Positions 33,952-43,000 of a DNA stretch of 64,000 bases are shown one piece after another. Where the stretch lies: positions 1 through 64,000 of the forward strand of contig NZ_JASZYK010000005.1 of the NCBI RefSeq assembly GCF_030317035.1, read 5' to 3'. This DNA is from Variovorax sp. J22G73 (lineage in GTDB: Bacteria > Pseudomonadota > Gammaproteobacteria > Burkholderiales > Burkholderiaceae_C). Below the pieces are notes generated by a model. It did not search any database, was not told the origin of the DNA, and was given only the letters and a program-made list of their open reading frames with translations. The position numbers were made by a program, and so were the translations under genes. Each line of letters starts with the position of its first letter. Positions within the stretch are counted from its first letter, which is position 1.

Positions 33952-35250
33952 TCAGCGCCGGCGCTGCGTCGCCGCCTGGTAGATGTTCATCAGCGGCGTG
34001 GCGGAGATGCCATGCACGATCACCGACACCGCCACGGTGACCAGCACCGCGCCGCCGATGCTGCCGATTTCCGACGACGAGGCGCCGTGCGTGGTCGCGT
34101 ACGCCAGGTAGTACATCGAGCCCACGCCCCGTATGCCGAACCATGCGCCCAGCCGGCGCTGCGGCGCGGTCCAGTCGCTGCGCAGGGTGGAGATGTAGAC
34201 GGCCACCGGCCGCGCCACGGCAATGAGCAGCACGGCGATCAGCAGGTTTCTGAGCGTCAGCATTTCCGTGCGCAGCAGGCAGCCGATGACCAGCATGGCC
34301 GCCAGCTCCACGAACTTCTCCAGCTCGCGGGCGAACTCCAGCACGTCGCGCGTCATCGCGCCCGCGGTCTCCGCGTGTGCGGCGGCGGCCTCCTTGGCCT
34401 GCGGCGGCTTCGCGGCCGAGCGCACCTCGTCGGCCTCGTCTTCGACCGCGCGCTCCACGTTGCGCATGCTCAGCCCTGCCACGAAGACGGCGAGGAAGCC
34501 GTACACCGACGCATGCAGCGCAATGCCGTAGGTCAGCGCGATGAGGCCCAGCGCCAGGAAGCTTTCCATGCCAAGCGCCTGCTTCTTCTCGGTCTGCAGG
34601 AAGAGCACCAGCCGCGTGAAGGCGGCGCCGCACGTCCAGCCCAGCGCCAGCCCGCCCACGATGGGCCACGCCACGTCCAGCCCCAGCCAGCGCAGGCCCC
34701 AGGGCCCCAGATGGTGGGCGCCGGCCAGGCCCAGCGCGAGCATCACGAACGGAAACGCCGCGCCGTCGTTCAATCCACCTTCGGCCGTGAGCCCGAAGCG
34801 CAGGTCGTCCTGGTCGTTCTCGTGGCGCACCTGCACGTCGGAGGCCAGCACGGGGTCGGTGGGCGCGAGGATGGCCGCGAGCAACAGCGCGGCGGCCAGT
34901 GAAAGATGAAGGGCCAGGCCCGCGAGCGTCATCAGCGCGATGGTGATGACCATGCCCAGCGTGGCGAGCAACACGGGCTGCCGCCAGCTCGACACCTGCA
35001 TGCGGATGCGCAGGCGAAGCCCGACCGCGAAGAGCGACACCAGCACCGCCACTTCGCTGATGGTTTCTACCAGCGCGGCATCGGCCTTGATGCCGATGCG
35101 CACCAGGTTGAAACCACCCGGCCCCAGCGCGAAGCCCAGGGCCATGTAGAGCGCCGCGGCGCTGATGGGCAATGTCTTGAGCAGCGTGCCCGACAGCGCC
35201 ATCAGGATCAGCAGCGCGCCGATCATCAGGTCCCAGGTCGCCGCGGTCAT
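33952..35250 (-). CDS. Cation/proton antiporter, CPA1-type
   Basis: A 432-aa membrane protein with about 12 hydrophobic segments. It carries the ion-site motifs of Na+/H+ exchangers: APTDPVLASDV in the middle and TAEGGLNDGAAFP in the next helix. A cytoplasmic loop rich in Ala and charged residues interrupts the last third. It should exchange Na+ or K+ for H+ at the inner membrane. A 24-aa membrane protein gene lies immediately upstream on the same strand and may be co-transcribed. Confidence 0.87.
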   Translation of the reverse strand: MTAATWDLMIGALLILMALSGTLLKTLPISAAALYMALGFALGPGGFNLVRIGIKADAALVETISEVAVLVSLFAVGLRLRIRMQVSSWRQPVLLATLGMVITIALMTLAGLALHLSLAAALLLAAILAPTDPVLASDVQVRHENDQDDLRFGLTAEGGLNDGAAFPFVMLALGLAGAHHLGPWGLRWLGLDVAWPIVGGLALGWTCGAAFTRLVLFLQTEKKQALGMESFLALGLIALTYGIALHASVYGFLAVFVAGLSMRNVERAVEDEADEVRSAAKPPQAKEAAAAHAETAGAMTRDVLEFARELEKFVELAAMLVIGCLLRTEMLTLRNLLIAVLLIAVARPVAVYISTLRSDWTAPQRRLGAWFGIRGVGSMYYLAYATTHGASSSEIGSIGGAVLVTVAVSVIVHGISATPLMNIYQAATQRRR

Positions 35251-35299
35251 GGGTGGGCGCCGGGAGGCGGTGTCGAGGGGGCGTCGATCAGTCCGTCGA

Positions 35300-35374
35300 T
35301 CAGTGGAAGAACAACGCGATCAGGATGATGACCGGAATCGGCACGCCAAGAAAAAGCAGCAGAAGTGAGCGCAT
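35300..35374 (-). CDS. Membrane microprotein, 24 aa
   Basis: The ORF starting MRSLLLLFLGVPIPVIILIA and ending LFFH is a single hydrophobic helix with a GVPIP kink. Ribosome site AAAGGAG stands 6 nt before the ATG. Similar very short GVPIPxIILIALF peptides occur in other betaproteobacteria, as far as I recall, which favours a real gene. It lies between the antiporter and the PhnA-like membrane protein genes on the same strand. It is too short for most gene callers. Confidence 0.65.
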   Translation of the reverse strand: MRSLLLLFLGVPIPVIILIALFFH

Positions 35375-35425
35375 GGAAATCTCCTTTGGTGTGTTTGTGG
35401 ATGTCGTTGAACAGGCCGCTACAGC

Positions 35426-36385
35426 TCAAAGGTCGCGGCGGCGGCCACCGTAGGTGGCGGCAAAGCTCGCGACGAAGGCACCGATGAGCATCGACACCAC
35501 CAGCCACAGCGAGGCATAGGCCGAGGCCTTGCGGGCCGCGTCGGCCGCTTCCTTGGCCTTGGCCTGCGCGTCCTTCAGGGCGGCCTGGGCCTTGGCGTAG
35601 GTGTCGTTGACGCGCTTCTCGGCGTCTTGCTGGCTAAGGCCGGTGCGCTGCGCGACCACCTGGCCCACGTACTTCGCGTCTTCGGGCGGCAGCGCGCCGG
35701 TGCGGATGCTGTTCAGGAAGATGCGGCTGACTTCGGCATTGGTCGAGGAGGGGCTGCGCTCAGGCATGGCCGGCGCCATGGCAGGCGCGGTGCTGCCATC
35801 GGCCGCGGCGGGTGTCGCGGCTGCGGTGGCATCACGGCGGAACAGCGAGTCGATGAAGTAGCTGGTCGGGCCGGAACTGCTGTCCGAACCGGACTGCGAA
35901 GCCGCGGCACCCGCGCCCGCAGCGGTGGCTGCAGTCGCCGCGCCACCGGCCACCGTGGCACCCGCTTGCGCGCCGGCACCGACGATGGAGCCCACCACCG
36001 AGCTCAGCAGCGCGGCCGTCAACAGCGTGGCCACCGACCATGCGAGAAAGCCGTGCGCCGTGTCGCGAAAGTACACCTCGTCGGTGTGCACGCCGGCCCA
36101 CTTGGTGCGCAGCCGCCCGGCCAGGTAGCCGCCCATGCCCGAGGCCGCGATCTGCGTGAACGTGAGCCACAGGATGGTGGCCACGCCGACGGCCGTGGCG
36201 CTCGCGCCCTGGTTGGCCCAGGGGCTGACCGACGACATGCCCAGCCCGGTGCCCAGCAGCAGCAGGATCAGCGACAGCGACGCGGCACCCGCCGCCCCCG
36301 CGAAGATCGCGCCCCATGACACGCCGCTCTGGCTGAGGGCCCCTTCTGTGACGCTGACCGGTGTATTGACGCCGTATTGAGCCAT
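35426..36385 (-). CDS. Predicted membrane protein, PhnA-like
   Basis: A 319-aa protein with hydrophobic segments at about residues 20-45, 60-85 and 110-130 and one at the C terminus. Between the third and last lies a long Ala/Ser/Gly-rich, then Lys/Ala-rich segment (KAQAALKDAQAKAKEAADAA) that should form a coiled coil. ATG at 36385 follows AAGGAG; a longer reading to 36523 crosses the intergenic region. Similar proteins are annotated as PhnA-like or unknown. No link to phosphonate is implied. Confidence 0.75.
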   Translation of the reverse strand: MAQYGVNTPVSVTEGALSQSGVSWGAIFAGAAGAASLSLILLLLGTGLGMSSVSPWANQGASATAVGVATILWLTFTQIAASGMGGYLAGRLRTKWAGVHTDEVYFRDTAHGFLAWSVATLLTAALLSSVVGSIVGAGAQAGATVAGGAATAATAAGAGAAASQSGSDSSSGPTSYFIDSLFRRDATAAATPAAADGSTAPAMAPAMPERSPSSTNAEVSRIFLNSIRTGALPPEDAKYVGQVVAQRTGLSQQDAEKRVNDTYAKAQAALKDAQAKAKEAADAARKASAYASLWLVVSMLIGAFVASFAATYGGRRRDL

Positions 36386-36594
36386 GGCTGCTCCTTGTTG
36401 TGGAGCGGTAACTTTTTGTCCACGGCGTTTTCGCTTCAGTCGTCCGCCCACGCGAAGCGGGGTAGGCGAGGTGCCCGAGCGCGGGGCGCCCATGCCTCCG
36501 CTGATGTTGGGTAGGAAGCCCATGCGCGAGATCAGGAGGTGCCGTCCGACGTGGCCGCGCAGGTGAACGGCCGAGCTTCAACCCGTCTTGAACG

Positions 36595-36627
36595 CCCTTC
36601 CTCTTCCCTCTTTCCTCTTTCCCTTTC
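36595..36627. other. 33-nt homopyrimidine tract upstream of the esterase gene
   Basis: Thirty-three consecutive C/T residues contain repeated CTCTTTCC-like units and end 23 nt before the esterase ATG. Such a tract is unusual in DNA of this GC content and could form triplex (H-) DNA or lie in the 5' untranslated region. The remainder of the 265-bp gap (36386-36650) shows no gene. Confidence 0.55.
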
Positions 36628-36650
36628 AACACCCCCAAGGACACCCACCA

Positions 36651-37697
36651 ATGAGCCAAGCCGATTCCAGCCGCCGCAGCGACGATGGCAAACCCAACCC
36701 CGTCATCAACGCGCTGTCGAACGCCGTGGCCGCCTTGCGCGCCGACGACGACCAGCTCGAACTGGCCAAGGCCCACGAAGAACTCGGCCCCAAGGCCATC
36801 GAAAAGCTCTCGGTGCCCGAGGCGCGCCAGCAGCCGACCGCGGCCGACGCGGTGAAGGCGCTGCTGCAGAAGCAGGGCAAGTCGACACGGCCCGAAGACC
36901 TGGTGCCGGGCATTGCCATGACCACCGCTTCGGTCGACGGCGCGGCGGGCCCGTTGCCCGCCAACGTGTACACGCCGGTCGGCACGGGGCCGTTTCCGGT
37001 GGTGCTGTACTTCCACGGCGGCGGCTGGGTGATTGCCGACAAGAACGTGTACGACGGCGGCGCGCGCGGCCTGGCCCATGCGGCCCAGGCCATCGTGGTG
37101 TCTGTGGACTACCGCCAGGCGCCCGAACACAAGTTTCCGGCCGCGTGGGACGACGCGCTGGCCGCCTACCGCTGGCTGATCGCCAACGCCGCCTCGCTGG
37201 GCGGCGACCCGGCGCGCCTTGCCATTGCCGGCGAGAGCGCGGGCGGTAACCTGGCCGTGGCCACCGCCATCGCGGCGCGCGACGCGGGCCTGCCGGCACC
37301 GCGGCATGTGGTGTCGGTGTACCCGGTCGCGCAGACCAGCCTGAACACCGAGTCGTACATCGAGAACGCGATCGCCAAGCCGCTGAACCGCGCGATGGTG
37401 CAATGGTTCGTCGAGCACCTGGTGCGCGACAAGGCCGACCTGAAGGACACGCGGCTGCAACTGATCGAGGCCGACCTGGCGGGGCTGTCGCCCGTGACCC
37501 TCATCAACGCGCGCCTCGATCCGCTGCGCAGCGACGGTGCCAAGCTGGAAGACGCGCTGCGCGATGCGGGCGTGCCGGTCGAGCGGCGTGAATACGAGGG
37601 CGTGGCGCACGAATTCTTCGGCGCTGCCGCCGTGCTCGAGAAGGCGCGCGAGGCGCAGGCCTTCGCGGGTGAGCGCCTGCGTGCGGCCTTTGTCTGA
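36651..37697 (+). CDS. Alpha/beta-hydrolase of the HSL (hormone-sensitive lipase) esterase family
   Basis: A 348-aa esterase with the oxyanion motif FHGGGW, the nucleophile motif GESAGG, the catalytic Asp in the LDPLRSDG segment and the His in GVAHEFF. An N-terminal extension of about 90 mostly helical residues precedes the fold. Likely substrates are short acyl esters or lactones. ATG at 36651 follows AAGGA. Confidence 0.87.
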   Translation: MSQADSSRRSDDGKPNPVINALSNAVAALRADDDQLELAKAHEELGPKAIEKLSVPEARQQPTAADAVKALLQKQGKSTRPEDLVPGIAMTTASVDGAAGPLPANVYTPVGTGPFPVVLYFHGGGWVIADKNVYDGGARGLAHAAQAIVVSVDYRQAPEHKFPAAWDDALAAYRWLIANAASLGGDPARLAIAGESAGGNLAVATAIAARDAGLPAPRHVVSVYPVAQTSLNTESYIENAIAKPLNRAMVQWFVEHLVRDKADLKDTRLQLIEADLAGLSPVTLINARLDPLRSDGAKLEDALRDAGVPVERREYEGVAHEFFGAAAVLEKAREAQAFAGERLRAAFV

Positions 37698-37870
37698 TAA
37701 GCGGGCAGACGGCGCGGTAGAGCCGAAGCCCCATGCGCTTTGCTTTCGGGGCGTGTGGGTCTGGGCCTTTGCCTACGCATCTTGAGTCCCCGCACCGACG
37801 GGGCTTCTCGCATGCCTGAACGGCAATAGCAGCTTCGCAACGCCGTTGCTTCTTCTCTTCCGACACGACC

Positions 37871-38371
37871 ATGGCCGAAGACGTCAAGACCCTTGCCCAG
37901 GCGAAAGTGCGGCTCGCCGCTTCCCGTGCGGCGCTTGTCGCAGTGATGGCGCCCGCGCATCCACGCGCGCCCGCTCGATCTGCACGGCCCGCGCTTCAGG
38001 CTGCGCAGCCGGGTGACGAATCCGATTCACCCGGTTCACCCGGTTCGCTGTCGCAGCGCGTCCAGCAGGGCGTGAGCCAGAGCGTCGTCGGCCGCTGGTG
38101 GCGCCGCAGCCACCTGAGCACCGCCACCGAGCTGGCCACGCCCTTCCTGCAGCACTACGCCGAGCGGCATCCGGCCCGGCTCATGGCCTATGCGGCGGGC
38201 ACGGGCTCGCTGGTGGTGCTCGTGAAGCCCTGGCGCCTGCTCTCGCTGAGCATGGTCGTGGGGCTGATGGTGCGCAGCACCGACATCGCAGGCCTGATCT
38301 CCGAATACCTGGTGCCCGAACTCGGCGACACGCGCCATCCGCGCGACGACTTCCTCGACCGGTCTCCTTGA
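37871..38371 (+). CDS. Hypothetical protein, 166 aa
   Basis: The N-terminal half is Ala/Pro/Ser-rich and probably disordered. The C-terminal half holds a conserved-looking block with a hydrophobic helix (LVVLVKPWRLLSLSMVVGLM) that may be a membrane anchor. The composition resembles small membrane-anchored stress proteins encoded beside dps genes. No ribosome site is evident. It is followed 134 nt later by dps. Family not recognised. Confidence 0.6.
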   Translation: MAEDVKTLAQAKVRLAASRAALVAVMAPAHPRAPARSARPALQAAQPGDESDSPGSPGSLSQRVQQGVSQSVVGRWWRRSHLSTATELATPFLQHYAERHPARLMAYAAGTGSLVVLVKPWRLLSLSMVVGLMVRSTDIAGLISEYLVPELGDTRHPRDDFLDRSP

Positions 38372-38505
38372 GGCCCGTGCAGGCCTTCAAAGAGGCGCCG
38401 GCCGTGACACGTTCGCGCCAGCAGCAGCCCCAACGCGGCCTGCTGCCCTACGCACAAGCCACTGCGCAACCGCTACAACCCATTCATCTAACACTGGAGT
38501 CCAAG

Positions 38506-39123
38506 ATGGCAGCACCTTCCCGTACCAAGAAGCCCAACCTCGCCCCCACCCCTGCCCGCGGCAAGGCGAGTGAAGTCGCGCCCGACCTCGACCAACCGAG
38601 CCACGAGACGCAGAAGTTCGGCGAAATCATCAAGATGCCCAACGGCCTCTCCGAGAAGGTCTGCAAGGACAGCGTGGCCCTGCTCAACCAGTGTCTGGCC
38701 GACACCATCACCTTGCGCGACATGTACAAGAAGCACCACTGGCAAGTAGTGGGCCCCACCTTCAACCAACTGCACCTGATGTACGACCAGCACTTCGAGG
38801 CGCAGGTGCTGCTCGTCGACATCCTGGCCGAGCGCATTCAGCTGCTGGGCGGCATCGCGCTGGCGATGGCGGCCGACATTGCGGAGACCACCAAGATCAA
38901 GCGCCCGCCGCGCGGCCGCGAGCCGGCCGCCGTGCAGATCCGCCGGCTTGCCGAGGCGCACGAGCTCATCATCATCGGCGCGCGCAAGGCCGCCAAGGCG
39001 GTGGACGAGTCGGGTGACGACGGCAGCAACGACGTGTTCGTGAGCAACGTGCTGCGCACCAACGAGCTGCAGGTGTGGTTCCTGACGGAACACCTGGTGG
39101 CTGCGTCGCCGGTCACTGCCTGA
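38506..39123 (+). CDS. dps: Dps-family DNA-protection ferritin
   Basis: A 205-aa Dps protein. The inter-subunit ferroxidase residues have exactly the E. coli spacing: His78, His90, Asp94, Asp105 and Glu109. The protein should oxidise Fe(II) with peroxide, store the ferric mineral and shield DNA in starvation or oxidative stress. The N-terminal 35 residues are Lys/Pro/Ala-rich and extended, a typical DNA-binding tail. ATG at 38506 follows CTGGAG; the longer open reading to 38098 overlaps the upstream gene and is rejected. Confidence 0.92.
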   Translation: MAAPSRTKKPNLAPTPARGKASEVAPDLDQPSHETQKFGEIIKMPNGLSEKVCKDSVALLNQCLADTITLRDMYKKHHWQVVGPTFNQLHLMYDQHFEAQVLLVDILAERIQLLGGIALAMAADIAETTKIKRPPRGREPAAVQIRRLAEAHELIIIGARKAAKAVDESGDDGSNDVFVSNVLRTNELQVWFLTEHLVAASPVTA

Positions 39124-39296
39124 TCTGATGCCGAGTTGCTTTGCCGGGGCCTCGGGCTCTGGCAGGCATGAAAGGCTTGGGTGCACAAGGCGCGTGCCGA
39201 GCACCCTAGCCAGGTTTACAAAGTCGGCGTGTTCTTACGGCGCATGGGCGTTCACCACCGCTGACGCGCCCGCGAGCCGCCGCTAGATTGGATGCG

Positions 39297-40016
39297 ATGC
39301 AAAGCTCCATCCTTCTCTCCCACGGCGAAACCCTCATCCGTCTGCTGGTCGCGGCTGCGCTCGGCAGCCTGGTCGGCCTGGAGCGCGAGCGATTGCTCTG
39401 GGCCGCCGGCATTCGCACGCACATGCTGGTCAGCGTGGGCGCCTGCCTTTTCATGCTGGTGTCGGCCTACGGCTTTGCCGACAGCCTGCGCGGCGAGCAT
39501 GTGGTGCTCGACCCCTCGCGCGCCGCCGCGCAGGTGGTGTCGGGCATCGGCTTTCTCGGCGCGGGCGCGATCCTGGCGCGCGGCGAAATCGTGCGCGGGC
39601 TCACCACGGCGGCCAGTATCTGGACTGTGGCCGCCATCGGGCTCGCGGTGGGTGGCGGGCTGTACTTTCCGGCGGCGGCTTCGACGGTGATCATTTTGGT
39701 GATCCTCGCGGGCATCAAGCCGCTGGAAGAGGCCTACCGCGCGCGCAGCCAGAGCTGCCGCCTGGGCGTGGTCGCCGAGCACGGCGCGGTGAGCCCCGAA
39801 ACGCTGGAGGCCGGCCTGGGCATCCAGCCTGCGCGGCTGCGCCGCTTTCTCGTGGCGGTGCAGCCGGGCGGGCAACTCGACGACATCACGGTGCAGCTGG
39901 TGCGCGTGTCTTCGGACGACATCAACGGTTTCGTGCAGCGCCTGCAGAAGCTGCCGGGCGTGCGCTCGGTGGAGGTGATGGCGCGTGGTGGCGGGCACAG
40001 CGCCGAGGTCAACTGA
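39297..40016 (+). CDS. MgtC/SapB family membrane protein
   Basis: A 239-aa protein with the MgtC signature: LLVAAALGSLVGLERE near residue 20, GIRTHMLVSVGACLFML, and SGIGFLGAGAI near residue 90. It is followed by a cytoplasmic ACT-like domain of about 80 residues. MgtC proteins influence Mg2+ homeostasis, ATP synthase and acid survival. ATG at 39297 is preferred to the TTG three codons earlier. It is convergent with the lhr gene. Confidence 0.87.
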   Translation: MQSSILLSHGETLIRLLVAAALGSLVGLERERLLWAAGIRTHMLVSVGACLFMLVSAYGFADSLRGEHVVLDPSRAAAQVVSGIGFLGAGAILARGEIVRGLTTAASIWTVAAIGLAVGGGLYFPAAASTVIILVILAGIKPLEEAYRARSQSCRLGVVAEHGAVSPETLEAGLGIQPARLRRFLVAVQPGGQLDDITVQLVRVSSDDINGFVQRLQKLPGVRSVEVMARGGGHSAEVN

Positions 40017-40077
40017 GCGCGCTGGATTTCGCTCAGCCGCACGTTCAACCTCCGCTCAATCTCCTCTCAATCTCCGC

Positions 40078-43000
40078 TTAGCCGGCCTGCTGCATGGCCA
40101 GCTCGAAAAGCCGCAGCGGCGCGTCCAGCGCCAGCGCGCGCCGGGCGGCCTGCGTCTGCTGTGCATCGAGCGTGACCAGCGCGGCGAACTCGCCCGCCAC
40201 GCTGGTCGCGATCGGCACGCCGTCCTGGTAAAGCACGCGCGATCCCGCGACGCGCGGCACCTTGGGCCCGTTGACGAGCGTGCCCAGCAGGTTGGCCGGG
40301 TCGCTGGCCGCCAGCGCGATGAGCGCGCCGTCGCCCGGCTCCCTGCGCACCTGGCGCATCGAAGCGACCGCTTCGGGCAGCGCGAACTGCTCGCCGGACA
40401 CGCCAGCGATGAAGCGGCCCCCACGGATCTCGCCGCGCGCCTCCAGCCGCCGGCTCACGCGCACCAGGTCGCGCCACGGCGGCAGCCATGCGGCCTCGCG
40501 CTCGAGCAGGCGCCAGCAGATCACGCCGTAGCGGCGCAGCAGCACATGCACCACCTGCTCGATGGCTTCTGCCGACGTGGCGGCCACGGCCTCGGCGGCG
40601 GCCGGGGGGCGCACCAGCGTCCAGCGGCCCGCATCCTCGATGCCGAAGAGCGGCGTGCGGCGACGACGGCGCGTGTCGGCCGAGGCCCGCTTCGATGCGG
40701 GCACCAGCAAGGCGCGCAGCCCGGCGTAGCTGTCGCAGCGCGCGCGGCCCTTGGCGACCAGCTCGGTCAGCGCCTCTTCGATCTCGACCGGAAGCAGCCG
40801 CGTGCCCGCCGCGATCTCGTCGAAGAAGCAGGCGCCGTGCTGCGCCAGATGCGCGGCCACGCGCGTCGCGCGCGAGCCCAGCGTGTCGTCGTCCACCGGG
40901 GCCGGGGCCAGGCTGGCCCACAGCGCGGCGCTGCGGCGCGGCAGCAGCACCACCGGCGTGGCGCGCAACGAGAGGCTGCCCGTGCCCTTGCGTGCTTCAC
41001 GTCCGTCACGTCCGTCACGTCCATCACCGGTTTCGGTGGCGTTCGGCCGCAGCCGCGTCCACAGCACGCGCCCGGCGGTGCACAGGTCGTCGAGCCACGC
41101 GCCCGCGTAGTCGCTCACGCGCGCGGGCAGCAGCTCGGCCTCCCACAGCGGCGCGGGCGCCTCGTAGCCTTCGAGCTGCGACAGGATGCCCGACAGCGCC
41201 TCCGGCCCGCTCACGCGCGAGGCCGCGCCAATGCGCTGCCACGCGAACAGAAAGCGCACGAAGTCGCGCGGCTCCACGGGTTCGATCTCGCGGCGCAGCC
41301 GCTTCAGCGTGTACCGGTGGATGCGCGCCAGCAGATGCCGCTCGCACCACTCGACGTGCGCGGTGCCGGGCGTGAAGCGGCCCTGCAGCACGCTGCCTTC
41401 GGCCTGCAGCGCGAGCAGGGCGGCTTCGACCTCGGTAGCGGCCAGCCACAGCGGCGCGGCCAGCTGCGCCACGGTGACAGGGCCGAGCCCGCCGAGGCGG
41501 GAGCGCAGCAGCTCGCGCAGTGCCGTGTCGCGGTCGGCAGGCTGCTCGGCATCGGCGGGCGCCTCGATGGCGGGCTGCATCGTCGCTTCGGGCGCGATGG
41601 CCTGCAGCAGGGGCAGGCGCTCGGCCGTCACCCACAGGCCGCGCGCCGTGCGGCCCGTGCCTTCGACCAGCAGGCGCGTCGCGCGGCCCGCCTTGGCGAG
41701 CGCGGCGAGCCACTTCTTCCAGTCCGCCTGCCGAACGACTTCGTCGTCGCCCAGCGCGCCGAGCATGCCCAGCGCCTCATGCATCTCGTCGGCGTTGCGC
41801 GGCTGCGGCCAGGCTTCGTCGCGCACGCTGGCGATGGCATCCGCATCGAGCTGGCCCACGTCGTCGGCGCTCTCGGGGTCGGTGTAGCGGCGGTTCTGCA
41901 CGGCCTGCGTGCGGCGCTCTTCGAGCGGCGCGTCGTCCAGGAACGCATAGGGCCGCGCATTCAGCGCTTCCATCGCGAGCGGGGAGGGCGCGGGCAGGTC
42001 GCGCGCCAGCACGCGCACCTCGCCGGCCTCCATGCGGCGCAGCAGCGCGAGCCAGCCTTCGGCGTCCATGGCGTCGTGCAGGCAGTCGTCCAGCGTCTGC
42101 GCGACCAGCGGGTGCTCCGGCACCTCGCGCTCGCCGACGATGTTTTCCGCGCACGCCACCTGGTCGGGGAACACGGCCGCCAGCAAGTCTTCGGAGCGCA
42201 TGCGCTGCAGCTGCGGCGCCACCTTGCGCCCACCGCTGAAGCGCGGCAGCGCCAGCGCGGTGGTCGCGTTCCAGCGCCAGCGCACGCCGAAAAGCGGTGC
42301 GTCGAGCAGCGCCTGCACCAGCACGTGCAGGGCCGAGGCCGAGTGCAGGTAGCGCGCCACCTCGTCGAGCGCGAAGCTGTGGCTGGTCGACAGCGACAGC
42401 ACGATCGCGTCTTCGGTCGCCGCCGCCTGCAGCTCGAAGTTGAAGGTGCGGCAAAAGCGCTTGCGCAGCGCCAGGCCCCACGCGCGGTTGAGGCGGCTGC
42501 CGAAGGGCGAATGAATTACCAGCTGCATGCCGCCCGATGCGTCGAAGAAGCGTTCCATGACCAGCGTGCGCTGCGTGGGCAACGCGCCCAGCACGGCCAG
42601 CGCGTGGGCGAGGTGATCGACGATCTGGCGAGCGGCTTCGTCGCCGAGCCCCAGGGCCTGCGTAAGGAGCACCATGGCGCCCTTGCCCTTGCTTCGATTT
42701 TCGGGGCCATCCGCTTCCAGCGCCTGCGCCACCTCTTCGCGCAGCCGCGACACGCCGAACGACAGCTCGTCGCTGCGCCCCGGCGCCTCGCCGAGCCAGA
42801 ACGGAATGTTGGGCGCGGCGCCTTGCGCGTCTTCGACCCGCACGCGGCCCGGTTCTATCTTCAGGATGCGGTAGCTGGTGTTGCCCAGCTGGAACACGTC
42901 GCCCGCCAGGCTCTCGACCGCGAAGTCTTCGTTCACCGTGCCGATCTTGTCGGCCTGCGGCTCCAGCATGACGGTGTAGTCGCCGGTCTCGGGAATGGTG

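Noticed and set aside
35426..36385. PhnA-like membrane protein considered as part of the phosphonate system
   Set aside because: It is a multi-pass membrane protein unrelated to phosphonoacetate hydrolase PhnA at 55883 and lies 20 kb away.
37784..37806. CCCCG-CACCGA-CGGGG stem in the 173-bp gap before 37871, considered as a guanidine-type riboswitch or terminator
   Set aside because: The loop lacks the conserved ACGR sequence, there is only one stem, and no T tract follows.
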